From: Aegilops tauschii subsp. strangulata
Lineage: Eukaryota > Streptophyta > Magnoliopsida > Poales > Poaceae
Reading direction: 5' to 3'
Assembly (NCBI RefSeq): GCF_002575655.3
Contig: NC_053039.3
Span: forward strand, 220,615,622 to 220,679,621
DNA: 64,000 nt
Below the pieces are notes generated by a model. It was given only the letters and a program-made list of their open reading frames with translations. It was not told where the DNA came from and searched no databases. Of this stretch, positions 48,704-58,651 are shown piece after piece (position 1 is the first letter of the stretch; each line of letters begins with the position of its first letter). Position numbers and translations under genes: made by a program.

Positions 48704-49068
48704 TGTTGTTATGCGGTTTGACCGATAAAGATCTTCATAGAATATGTGGGAGCCAATATGAGCATCTAGGTTCCGCTATTGGTTATTGACTAGAGACGTG
48801 TCTCGGTCATGTCTACATAGTTCTCGAACCCGTAGGGTCCGCATGCTTAAAGTTCGGTGACGATCGGTATTATGAGTTTTTGTGTTTTGATGTACCGAAG
48901 GTAGTTCGAAGTCCCGGATATGATCACGGACATTGCGAGGAGTCTCGAAATAGTCGAGACGTAAAGATCGATATATTGGACGACTATATTCGGACACCGG
49001 AAGTGTTCCGGGTGATTTCGGAGAAAACCGGAGTGCCGGAGGGGTTACCGGAACCCCCCGGGGAAGTA
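48704..49068 (+). repeat. C1 LTR 3, part 2, truncated
   Basis: After the duplicated TGTTG, C1 LTR sequence resumes at TTATGCGGTTTGACCG and continues to GGGGAAGTA at 49068, where homology with the other C1 LTRs stops. About 710 bp of LTR are missing to the right. Confidence 0.9.
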
Positions 49069-49286
49069 ATTGGCTCAAAAACTCTATGGGCTCAGTAACT
49101 GGCGCGAATGTCCTTCCTGGAACATGAACTCAAATCATCCAATGCTCCTCTTCTAGTAAAGTGGCAGTGTAGGTCCCGGTGAAGCTTGGTATTCCGATGT
49201 TCAGGTACCTAGTGACTTCCTTCAAGTGTCGTCCAAAAGGTGTGTCTTCATCCGGTTGAGCAAACTTGTTCCTTGGGTCCGCCATC
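49069..49286 (-). pseudogene. G2 gag-like fragment
   Basis: ATG at 49286 on the minus strand opens MADPRNKFAQPDEDTPFGRH, then a segment resembling YLNIGIPSFTGTYT. A TGA interrupts at about 49130-49132, and the frame continues to the breakpoint. Position after the primer site supports gag; I cannot name a domain. Truncated by deletion. Confidence 0.6.
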
Positions 49287-49374
49287 TATAGAGTAGAAAA
49301 TGGAGAGGAGTCAGAAATGAGTAGAGAAGAGTGACCTATGGTTTATCTTAGTGGTCGCGTCCTACAGTTAGCGT

Positions 49375-49388
49375 GTGCTCTGATACCA
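49375..49388 (-). other. G2 primer-binding site
   Basis: On the minus strand TGGTATCAGAGCAC lies three bases after the LTR end, matching the initiator-Met tRNA complement. Confidence 0.85.
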
Positions 49389-49391
49389 TCT

Positions 49392-52127
49392 TGTAGCAAA
49401 CCGACCTCAAACGGTCAAATCTCTGTGCATAAGTGCCATCTCTGGATCGGTAATGCTGACACACACAGTACTCAAAGGATTTATAACAAAGTGCAATCAC
49501 ACACTTATTACATCGAATGTCTCAAAAGAGAACTTATTACAAAAATATGGCTTAAGGCCAACTAAATAAGATAACTGCGGAAGCATCGAAGATAAATGAG
49601 TCCATCAACTCCAATGGCATAGCTGAGTGCACGACAACGACCTAGCGCACCTTACTCTTCGTCTGAAAAGTCTGCAACATAATACGTTGCAGCCCGAAAC
49701 GGGTCAGCACATGGAATATGCTGGCAAGATAACACTGTAGAGCAATGAACAATGAACAACTATAACTATATGCATATATGGCTGGTGGAGGCTCTATGGT
49801 TATTTATGCAGAAAGCTAATTTTTCCCTATAACAAAGGAATAAATTTTATTTAACTACAAAGTTTGTTGAAAACATTGAGAAGGTTCCTCCAACTCAATC
49901 CCAATTAAACAGTATTAACAACCCAGCAAATTAATTAAAGAGTGATGAGATCAAATCAATAATTCAAGTACCAGATACTCAAGATGTCCATAACCGGGGA
50001 CACGGCTAACCATGATTAGTTTTTACACTCTGCAGAGGTTTGCGCACTTTTCCCCACAAGACTCGATCTCCTCCATTGGATTTCTCGCACTACATGATGT
50101 TTGAGAAATGGATGACTGAGACACAGTCTTTCAGAAGCATTAACTCTTTACTCTGGGTAGACAGTACCACCTACATCCCCTACATCTGCTAGTCTACCAC
50201 TGAAAGAGGTCACACAACATACTCAACTATGCCAAAGCCCATAGTGGCTTGTGGCTGCACGCGGAAGTTTCTAGCATGAATAATCTTATGATCCCTTTGA
50301 GCCTGGGTGGCATTCCATAGGATGATCACACGGGTACTCCGGGATATCCCAGGACAACGCTGGATTGCTCCAGGTGCCCAGACAACCACTGGGTGCTCCA
50401 GGGTGCCTCAACCAATCCACCCAGATGTGTATTAAAGTAGCCACCTTATGTTTCACCATTAATTAAAATTCTCACATTTGTCATGGATTCACTCAAACCC
50501 AAACCTCGTCTATGAGCATAGCATAGCAGTATAAGCATAACGTAGAAATAACTCCCAGGGTTTGAAATAAAGGACAATAGGTTCTACCTCATCATCTACT
50601 TCCCAATTCCCACATGTTAACAAATCCTAACCATGCAATGTTTGAGGGTTGGAACTAATGCAAAAAAACTGGGTAATAAAGGGGTACGATCAAAGTGTTA
50701 CTTGCCTTGCTGACGATCTGAAAACCCTAGTGACTCATAGTAGCACGCTTCGCACCGCGGAAACTCTATCGCAAACAAACAATAGCATTCATAAGCACTC
50801 AAGCATATATGCAAGGGTAAAACTCAAGAGAAAATATCCAAACTTAAAGTTCAACTGAAGAGCTTCGATTTGCAAAAGGAATCAATCAAATCGGAGCTAC
50901 GAAACTCAAACCACGATCAAAAGAAGTTCGAATTCAAATCTGCTTGAAACCAAATTTTAAATTGTCAAAATCATGTTCAAGTTGTTTTCTGGAAAGAGGG
51001 GTCCGGGATGAAGATTTTGGCGTTGGTTTCATTGGATAAACGAGGAAAAAGTTGCGAGGGTTTGAAGATCAGGGGCTAATCTACGATAAAACATAATCGC
51101 GGATAGGTCCTTGGCCGAAAATAAAATAAAAAGAAACACACTAACGAACGAACGTTCACTATCAGGGACAAACGGACGAAAACGTTCGCTAACAAAGACG
51201 TTCGAGTGAATGCTCGCTAATTAGCGAACTTGAAAAAAAACAATCTAAACCGATCTAAATCGAAAACCGAAAAAAACCGTAAACCAAAAAAAACCGAACG
51301 GTTTTATACCGTTTAGCCGGGGTTGACCAACGGCGAGATCCGGCGGGCGGCGATGGGACTCCGGCGAGGCAGGGCGGCGTGAGGCGGCGCTGTGGAGCGG
51401 CGGCGGCGACGGCTGCAGCAGCGGCGGCGGGCAGCAGGCGCGGCGGCGGCGGCTGCGGGCTGCGGCGACTCAGGGTGAGGGAGGAGGCGGCGGCTTTTAA
51501 AGGGCCAGGGGGTGGCGGCTTGCGTGAGGGGGCGCGTACGGGAGGCCGACCCGGACTCCGGCGAGAGTCCGGCTCCCGCACGCGAGCAAGGCGGCGGCGG
51601 CTCGGATGGGTCGGCTGGGTTTCGGCCCAGTCGGTCCGAAAACTTTTTTTTTTATAAAATCTCGCCCGAAGAAAATCCTAATAAAATATAAAAAGAAATT
51701 TTAAAAATGCCAAAAACAATTTTCACCGTCTAAACCTAACATTTAGAACGTGGTGAACATTTTTCTGGCCTAAAAATGCAATTTTCAAAAATGCATATTT
51801 TTCTAATTCAAATAAAATACAAATAAAATATTTATTTGATTTTAAAATTTCTCCTCCAATATTCCTCTCTTTTGAAGAAGTTAATGTTATCTTCTCTCAT
51901 TTATTTTTAATATTCGAGGTAATTGGAGAAGAAAATATTAAAACCAAATTGATCCTCTTTTCAAATTTGAGAAGAATTCAAATATGAAAATAAATGAAAT
52001 CCCCAACTCTCTCCTTGGGTCCTTGAGTTGCTTAGGATTTCTAGGATCACAACCAAAATGCAAATAAAATATGATATGCATATGATGACCTATGTATAAC
52101 ATCCAAATTGAAAATTGGGATGTTACA
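49392..52127 (-). repeat. G2 5' LTR
   Basis: 2736 bp. On the minus strand it opens TGTAACATCCCAATTTTC and closes GGTTTGCTACA. It contains a GC-rich block with CGG repeats (51330-51620) and a cluster of AACGTTCG-like palindromes (51150-51225). Frames in the CGG block (92 and 108 codons on opposite strands) are compositional. Confidence 0.85.
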
Positions 52128-53363
52128 CATTCTATAGCATGTAACAATTCTTTGTGGAATAAGTTCATTCTTATCATTAGGAACAACAGTAATACCTCCT
52201 TTCTTAGGGACACAATGAACTGGGCTTACCCATCTACTATCAGCTATAGGATAGATTATACCTGCTTTCAGAAGTTTTAATATTTCCGTTCTTACCACTT
52301 CTTCCATCTTCGGATTTAACCGATGTTGGTGATCAACAACGGGTTTAGCATCAGGTTCCATATTAATCTTGTGCTCACATAGAGTGGGACTAATGCCCTT
52401 AAGATCATCAAGAGTATATCCAATAGCAGCTCGGTGCTTCCTTAGAACTTTCAATAATCTTTCTTCTTCATGTTCTGAAAGGTTAGCACTAATAATAACA
52501 GGATATATCTTCTTCTCATCAATATAAGCATATTTCAAAGTGTCTGGCAATTGTTTTAATTCAAACACAGGATCACCTTTAGGTGGAGGAGGACCTCCTA
52601 AAGTTTCAATAGGCAACTTGTGTTTAAGCAGAGGACGTTGTATAAAGAAAATCTTATCTATTTCATTCCTTCATGCATATGTAAATCATTTTCATGGTCC
52701 AGCCAATATTGTTCCAGTGGATCAGTAGGAGGCACGATAATAGAAGCAAGACCAATTATTTCATCCTTATTAGGCAATTTTTTATGAGGTTTTGTACTAA
52801 ACTTGGAAAAATTAAACTCATGAGACTCATCACCAAAGATAACACCGACAGTTCGTTTCTCACAATCTATTTTAGCATTAACGGTAAAGGTCTACCAAAG
52901 ATAATGGGACAAAAGTCATCTTGTGGGGAACCAAGATCAAGAAAATCAGTAGGTATTTTATTTTCCCACACAAGACTTCAACATCTCTAACAATCCCAAG
53001 AGGTGTGATGGTATCTCTATTAGCAAGTTTAATAGTAACATCTATGTCTTCTATCTCAGCGGGTGCTATGTCATTCATAATTTCTTGATATAAGGTAAAG
53101 GGAATAGCACTCACACTAGCACCTAGGTTGCATAAATCATGATAACAGTGATCTCCTATTTTAACTGAGACAACGGGCATGCGGACAACAGGTCTATGTT
53201 TATCCTTTTTATCGGGTTCGGCAATTCTAGCAGCTTCATCACAGAAGTAAATAACATGCCCATCTATATTCTCTTCCAGGAGATCCTTAACCACAGTTGA
53301 TTTGTTCAGCTGGTTTAGGTGTTCTAATATAACTTTTGTTAACCACAGTTGAAACTTTAGCAT
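52128..53363 (-). pseudogene. G1 pol, N-terminal part: protease and start of reverse transcriptase
   Basis: Read from 53363 downward: a pepsin-like protease with LCNLGASVSAIP, where the usual catalytic Asp (LCDLGAS in relatives) is Asn, then frame breaks near 52870 and 52700. From 52616 the frame opens with PKGDPVFELKQLPDTLKYAY and enters reverse transcriptase (LKAGIIYPIADSRWVSPVHC, VPKKGGITVVPNDKNELIPQ, RIVTCYRM). It ends at 52128 where G2 inserted, just before the expected CIDFRKLN motif. The catalytic core is nowhere in the window. Confidence 0.9.
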
Positions 53364-53507
53364 GTTCCTTCATCCTAACAGGGAAAGGTGGTTCTCAATA
53401 TAAGCAATAGGAACAACTGGATCAATGTTATAAATAATAGTTTCATCTTTAGCTAGTACCGCTTGTTTAATTTCTTCTTTAATAGGTGGGTGATATTTAA
53501 ACCACTT

Positions 53508-54334
53508 TTATTTAGGGAGATCAACATGAGTAGCAAATGATTCACAAAATGAGGCTACTATCTCAGAGTCAAGTCCATATTTAGTGCTAAACTTTTGAAA
53601 AGCATCGGTATTCATAAAAGATTTAACACAGTCAAACGTAAGCTTAATACCTGACACTTTACCTACGTCGAGTTCCCAATCTTCAGAGTTGTGTTTAATT
53701 CTTTCCAAAAGATCCCACCGGAATTCAATAGTCTTCTTCATAAAAGAACCAACACAAGAAGTATCAAGCATGGACTGATCATTACGAGAAAGCTGAGCAT
53801 AAAAATTCTAGATAATAATTTCTCTTGAGAGCTCATGATTGGGGCATGAATATAACGTTGAATTAAGCCTCCCCCAAGCTAGAGCAATACTTTCTCCTTC
53901 ACGAGGCAAAAAATTATATATGTAATTCCGATCACGATGAACTAGATGCATAGGATAATTTTTTTGGTGAAACTCAATTTCAATCGATTCCAATTCCAAG
54001 ATCCAATATCATCGCATAGCCTATACCATGCCAATGATTTTACCTTTAAAGATAAAGGGAAAACCGTCTTTTTAACTTCATCTCCGGGTAAACATGCAAG
54101 CTTAAATAATCCACAAATTTCTTCCACATATACCAAGTGCATATCAGGATGTTCGGTTCTATCTCCTGCATAAGGATTAGCTAGCAGTTGTTCTATCATA
54201 CTCGAAGGAATTTCATATTCAATATTTTCAGTAGGTGCAATAGGTTGAGGGGTAACTAATTGTGGTTCCGGTCGAGGTGAAGATACCCCGAACAAACCCC
54301 TCAAAGGATTATTTTCCATAGTAACAAGTGACAA
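53508..54334 (-). pseudogene. G1 gag, frameshifted
   Basis: ATG at 54334 begins a frame with a Pro-rich N-terminus and the gag core (LFKLACLPGDEVKKTVFPLS, then LAWYRLCDDIGSWNW) to about 53945. It continues in other frames (IYNFLPREGESIALAWGRL to 53808; MLDTSCVGSFMKKTIEF and RIKHNSEDWELDVGK to 53508). The LPREGESI and capsid-like segments match gags of this Gypsy group. At least two frame changes make it non-functional. Confidence 0.85.
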
Positions 54335-54396
54335 TAAATTTCAGCATGTAGTAACAATTTTTCCTTGCCAATTTCCACTTACCAAGAGCATTTCAC

Positions 54397-54414
54397 TCCC
54401 TGGCAACGGCGCCA
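54397..54414 (-). other. G1 primer-binding site (tRNA-Asp type)
   Basis: On the minus strand TGGCGCCGTTGCCAGGGA lies ten bases inside the 5' LTR. It is complementary to the 3' end of plant tRNA-Asp with one mismatch. Confidence 0.85.
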
Positions 54415-54424
54415 GAAAAGATCT

Positions 54425-55879
54425 TGATGCCCACAAGTATATGGTATCAATTGTAGCCTTTTTGATAAGTAAGAGTGTCGAACCCAACGAGGAGCAGAAG
54501 GAAATGACAAATGGTTTTCAGCAAGGTAATGTTTGCAAGTGTTGAAATTGTAAGTAACAGAGTAGTTTGGTAGCAAGATAATTTACAACGAGCAAGTAAC
54601 GACAGTAGTAACAAAAGTGCAGCAAGGTAGCCCAATCCTTTTGAGGCAAAGGATAGGCCAAAACAGTTTCTTATGAAAAGCAAAGCGGTCTTGAGGGTAC
54701 ACGGGAATTTCATCTATCACTTACATCATGTTGATTCGATTCGTGTTTGCTACTTTAATAATTTGATATGTGGGTGGACCGGTGCTTAGGTGCCTCGCAA
54801 GCATCTGCAACTACGAGAAAATTATTAAGAATAAATTTTAACCATATCACTAAACTTTTGGAATAGCGCATAAACTAGGGTTTAAGATTCTGTCACTCTC
54901 GCAGCCCATCATCTAATTACCACTCCACAATGCATTCCCTTAGGCCCAAATATGGTGAAGTGTCATGTAGTCGACGTTCACATGACACCACTAAGGGAGT
55001 CACAACATACATACTATCAAAATATCGAACACATATCAAGTTCACATGATTACTTGCAACAAGTTTTCTCCCGTGACCTCAAGAACAAAAGCAACTACTC
55101 ACAAATGATAATCATGCTCAAGATAAGAGGGGTGTTAAATAGCATATTGGATCTGAACATACAATCTTCCACCAAATAAACCATATAGTAATCAACTACA
55201 AGATGTAATCAACACTACTAGTCACCCACAAGCACTAATCTATAGTTCCGGTACACAGATTGAACTCAAGAGATGAACTAGGGTTTGAGAGGAGATGGTG
55301 CTGTTGAAGATGTTGATGGAGATTGCCCTCCCCAACATGGGAGAGTTGTTGGTCATGATGATGACGATGATTTCCCCCTCCGGGAGGGAAGTTCCCCCGG
55401 CGCAATCGCTCCGCAGGAGGGCAAAAGTGCTCCTGCCCAAGTTCTGCCTCGAAACGGCGGCGCTCCGTCCCGAAAGTCCTCTCCTTTTTTTTCTAGGTCA
55501 AAATGACTTATATACCAGAGGATGAGCACCGGAGATGGGCTGGGCTGAGCACAACCCACCAGGACGCGCCTGGGGGCCAGGCGCGCCATGGTGTGTTGTG
55601 CTCACCAGGTGGCCCCCCTCCGATGGTTATTTGCTCCAGTATTTTTTATTTATTCCATAAAAAGTCCTTGTGAAGTTTCAGCTTACTTGGAATTATGCAA
55701 AATAGGTAGCTTGGCGTAGCTTTTTCAGGTCCAGATTTCCAGCTGCTGGAATTCTCCCTCTTTGTGTGTACCTTGCATTTTATGGGAGAAAAGCCATTAG
55801 AATTACTCCAAAAAGTATTATTATGCATAAAAGCATTATAAATAACAGTAGGTAAACATGATGCAAAATGGACGTATCA
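54425..55879 (-). repeat. 5' LTR of G1
   Basis: 1455 bp, opening TGATACGTCC (55879 downward) and closing GGGCATCA. It lacks two short segments present in the 3' LTR. The hairpin TGAGCACAA/TTGTGCTCA is kept at 55546-55554 and 55596-55604. Confidence 0.93.
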
Positions 55880-55884
55880 CATGA
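55880..55884. repeat. Target-site duplication of G1, right copy (CATGA)
   Basis: Matches 6854-6858 exactly. Confidence 0.92.
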
Positions 55885-56125
55885 CGGCGCTGCGGGATCT
55901 GGTACACATCCTGCACATCGGTATAACCTTATAAGTACATGTCCTCTGGTACAACAGCAAAGTCGATTCCTCTTATTTAATCAACCATTCGCCGTGTCAA
56001 AAATGCAGAGGGGGATGCAAGGAGCAGAAGGCCTACACATCCAAGCAAGTGGTAACATGGACTTGTACATGGAACATCCAAGCGCAAGCAGAGCTGCAGT
56101 GAGCCTGTACGACGAGCTAGCGTAA
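55885..56125 (+). other. Exon-like sequence right of G1
   Basis: The frame through HDGAAGSGTHPAHRYN to SRAAVSLYDELA is open across this segment and, at the empty site, in phase with the open frame at 6770-6858. It is followed by a good GTAAGT donor near 56122. The later half (MQGAEGLHIQASGNMDLYM) looks more protein-like than the first. I recognise no family. It may be an exon of a disrupted host gene or of a captured fragment. Confidence 0.3.
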
Positions 56126-57034
56126 GTCACTGCATTTCATTTAATTTGTACTGGCCTACATCTATGATTTGTGTGCAGTGGCGGATCCACGAATTCAAGT
56201 TACCAGGGGTGAAAATTTAACTTAAAAAATACGAAGGCACTTGCACTCCGGAAATCAACATAACTTGAGAAATGCGAAGCTACATGTACTTTGAAAACCA
56301 GCTAATCATCCAAAGTAGTTCCATTATAAAACACTAAATGATGTAAGCACCAAAAAACACAAAATGCAACATGGTGTACAAGGACTACTAACATGGACTG
56401 TACCTGCTTGAATTATTCGTTCTCTGGCTGAAAATATCGAAGTGTAGTTGCACCTATAACCAGTGCGCAAACTGCATATCAATATATTTATCCTGCACAA
56501 GTATGCCAATAGTTTCAAACAACAGATTAGAAAAGTATTGATGCTACATTGTCATGAATGATACGGGGACTTTCTGGTAGATGGCCTCGATGTTTCCTCA
56601 AGGCATGAAAATGTACTATAATTTGCTTGTCATCAATTCCTGCAAATCTCTATCCCTCTCTCTCTCTCTCTCAACATAGCAGATAATCATTAGACACTAA
56701 ATCCTTCAATGGGAGCTTGCAAAATGCTTGCATTAGACACTATATGTTCATCACCAGGAGCATGTAATTTTTTTGCATCAAATCCTTCATTACCAGTCTG
56801 TTCATTAGACGCTTCAGGCGCAAGAACAAGATGAGCTTGTATGTTTGCACCGGAAACTTAATTAGACATATCAGATTCAGCCAGTTTAGTATTGATTGGG
56901 GGAGTTATAAAATAAGCAGAAATTGGTTTCATTTTCTTATAGATTCCCTACATACAAGCAGTTTTAAAACACCGTCAGGTTTAACTACGAGAAATTGAAC
57001 AGTTGAATTAGATATAATCAGGGATGTGATGTAC
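56126..57034. other. AT-rich spacer, possible hAT-like end and TC microsatellite
   Basis: CAGTGGCGGATCCACG at about 56176 resembles the CAGTGGCGGA ends of some plant hAT elements, but no matching inverted end is visible. A CT microsatellite lies at about 56649-56674. No coding domain is recognised. Confidence 0.35.
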
Positions 57035-57169
57035 CTGCTCGTTGCCCATGCTGCTCTTGCAAGCTGCGACTGTCCGTTTGCGCAATCTCGATGCCATGCC
57101 CATGCTGCCTATGCTACCTCCCACGCAGGCTACACCCAGGGTTGGATCTTCATATTCTTGTCCTTCCAT
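57035..57169 (-). other. Possible 5' coding exon on the minus strand
   Basis: ATG at 57169 opens 45 codons (MEGQEYEDPTLGVACVGGSI..., ending SSMGNEQ) followed by a phase-0 GTACAT donor; unspliced, the frame ends within about nine codons. The upstream minus-strand sequence (57170-57300) is moderately GC-rich like a 5' leader. No family recognised, and no second exon identified. Confidence 0.25.
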
Positions 57170-57451
57170 TCGCTTGAAGCCCGGCGACTGGCGTCCAACA
57201 AGGGCGCGAGGAAGTGTTGTGTTGGTCTGTCCAACATCGGCTAGGTTAGGAGCAAACCAGACGGGAGGCTGGAGCGAACGAATTGGGAATTTTTCCTACT
57301 ATTGATCGATATGGGAGGCACTCGTTTGGGCCGCGAGCCTGTTAATAGGGCCTTGTCAGATTTCAGGTTCCGGCAAAACCCTTGAGGTTCGAACACTGGG
57401 GTGCGCACGAAGATCTCTCTCTCTCCCTAGATCGCTCTCGCAACAATTGCA

Positions 57452-57675
57452 AGGCCTAGCTCGACGAACCCAAAGAATGAGAGACACAAGAGTTTATAAT
57501 GGTTCGGGCCACCGATGTGGTGTAATACCCTACTCTAGTGTGGTGTGGTGGATTGCCTCTTGGAGGCCTAGCTCGACGAACCCAAAGAACGAGAGACACA
57601 AGAGTTTATACTGGTTCGGGCCACCGATGTGGTGTAATACCCTACTCCAGTGTGGTGTGGTGGATTGCCTCTTGG
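57452..57675 (+). repeat. 112-bp tandem duplication in N1
   Basis: AGGCCTAGCTCGACGAACCC at 57452 recurs at 57564, and the 112-bp units differ at only a few sites (AATGAG/AACGAG, ATAATGG/ATACTGG, CTCTAG/CTCCAG). Confidence 0.92.
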
Positions 57676-58651
57676 GCTGATGATGAACGGTTACAAGGGA
57701 AGAACAACCTCATGAGGATAGGTGTTCTTGTGCTCGGTGAGCTTGTGTGTAGCTCCGATCCAAGATCAGCTGCCTCCTATGGTGGTGGCCAGTCCTATTT
57801 ATAGAGGCCCTAGTCCTCTCCCCAAATATTGAGCGGGAAGGGATCCAACAACGGCCAAATTCGAAGGGAGACAACTAGTACAGGTTATCCTGACTAAAGA
57901 TGGTCTTTGCCTGCCAAAGGCTCTGGTGGTGACGCCGTCTTGGGCTCCACGGTGACCTCCGTCCTGCCGTCCTGCTGGTCTTGGTCTCGTTGCACCGATA
58001 TGGAAACCTTTGCCTGATGCCTTGGGACTCCTCGCCTGCGCTTGCCTCTTTAGCACCAAAGAGGAAACGAGGACACTGTGCGCGCTGACGCCTGCTGGCA
58101 CCCGCCTGGCTCCAATCGTCATGGCTTGCGTCACAGAAACCTCGCGAGGTGTCCCTTGCCTTGATCTCTCCGCCCCTCGCGAGCCTGCCTGGTGAAGCTG
58201 CCCCCGAGGAGGTCTTGTGTCGTCCGCCTCGCGAGGCTTGGCCCCTCGCGAGGGTCTTGAGTGTTTGCTGGTGAGGATGGGCCGTACAGGGCCGCTGGTG
58301 GAGTCACGCTGTGGGCCGCAGGCAGGCAACTCTGGGGACCCCTGTTCCCAGGACGCTGATAGTAGCCCCCGGGCCCAAGGCGCGCTCGGACTTGACTTCG
58401 AGGCGAAGCCAAAGGGCAAGTGCGGAGCGCCGCGGGCCCCAACAGCCTGCGGCCCTGCTCGACGTGTGGCAATCGATTGGACATGGGCGGCCCCGCTTCC
58501 CCACGCAGCCTTGATATCCGCCTGGCTAGGCGGCCACGGCGTCCTACACAGTTATTTCCCCATTGCTGGCAACACACTCCCCAACTCCTCCGCTTCCTCG
58601 AACCTCAACTTCCTCTCCCAATCCGACCTGAGCTCAGTCCTCTCCATCGCC
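57676..58651 (+). other. N1 leader/LTR-like sequence without a gene
   Basis: It contains a TATTTATAGAGGCCC promoter-like box near 57795 and a GC-rich stretch with many overlapping frames on both strands (up to 206 codons). None shows a domain; the frames reflect GC content. Confidence 0.5.

Larger units (their letters stand above)
14098..49068 (+). mobile_element. C1: tandem Copia array (LTR-internal A-LTR-internal B-LTR), decayed Angela relative
   Basis: Three LTRs of one family (14098-15844, 32452-34196, and 39294-39991 plus 48704-49068) alternate with two internal regions. After removing L1, internal A is 5098 bp and internal B is 5097 bp. Protein remnants match the Angela element A1 domain by domain, but both internal regions carry many stops. 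LTRs open TGAAGG rather than Angela's TGTTGG and close CCAACA. The left target site is TCTTT (14093-14097); its partner is lost because the third LTR is truncated at 49068. L1 and A1 are later insertions inside it. Confidence 0.9.
49069..52127 (-). mobile_element. G2: Gypsy fragment (5' LTR, primer site, start of gag)
   Basis: A complete 5' LTR (49392-52127), a perfect initiator-Met primer site and the beginning of a gag-like frame, all on the minus strand. The rest of the element is absent: sequence changes directly to C1 LTR at 49068. The right flank is G1 pol; the target base group on that side is CATTC (52128-52132). Confidence 0.85.
6859..55879 (-). mobile_element. G1: host Gypsy LTR retrotransposon, expanded by nested insertions
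   Basis: A minus-strand Ty3/Gypsy element bounded by LTRs 54425-55879 (5') and 6859-8374 (3') with a CATGA duplication. Internal order on the minus strand is tRNA-Asp-type primer site, gag, protease, start of reverse transcriptase, [insertions and deletion], end of RNase H, integrase, accessory ORF, polypurine tract. The layout resembles the Athila-related Fatima/Sabrina/WHAM group of Triticeae; I cannot fix the family without a search. The central reverse transcriptase is missing between 52128 and 14097. S1, C1, G2, L1 and A1 all lie within its bounds. Confidence 0.93.

Noticed and set aside
51255..51657. Ala/Arg/Gly-rich frames of about 100 aa
   Set aside because: Produced by CGG repeats in the G2 LTR on both strands; no homology visible.
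57380..57410. GGTTCGAAC resembling a tRNA or SINE B-box
   Set aside because: No convincing A-box, cloverleaf or poly-A tail nearby; a single nine-base match is not enough.
57799..58419. 206-aa minus-strand frame
   Set aside because: It lies antisense in the GC-rich N1 leader, overlaps frames on the other strand and has no recognisable domain.
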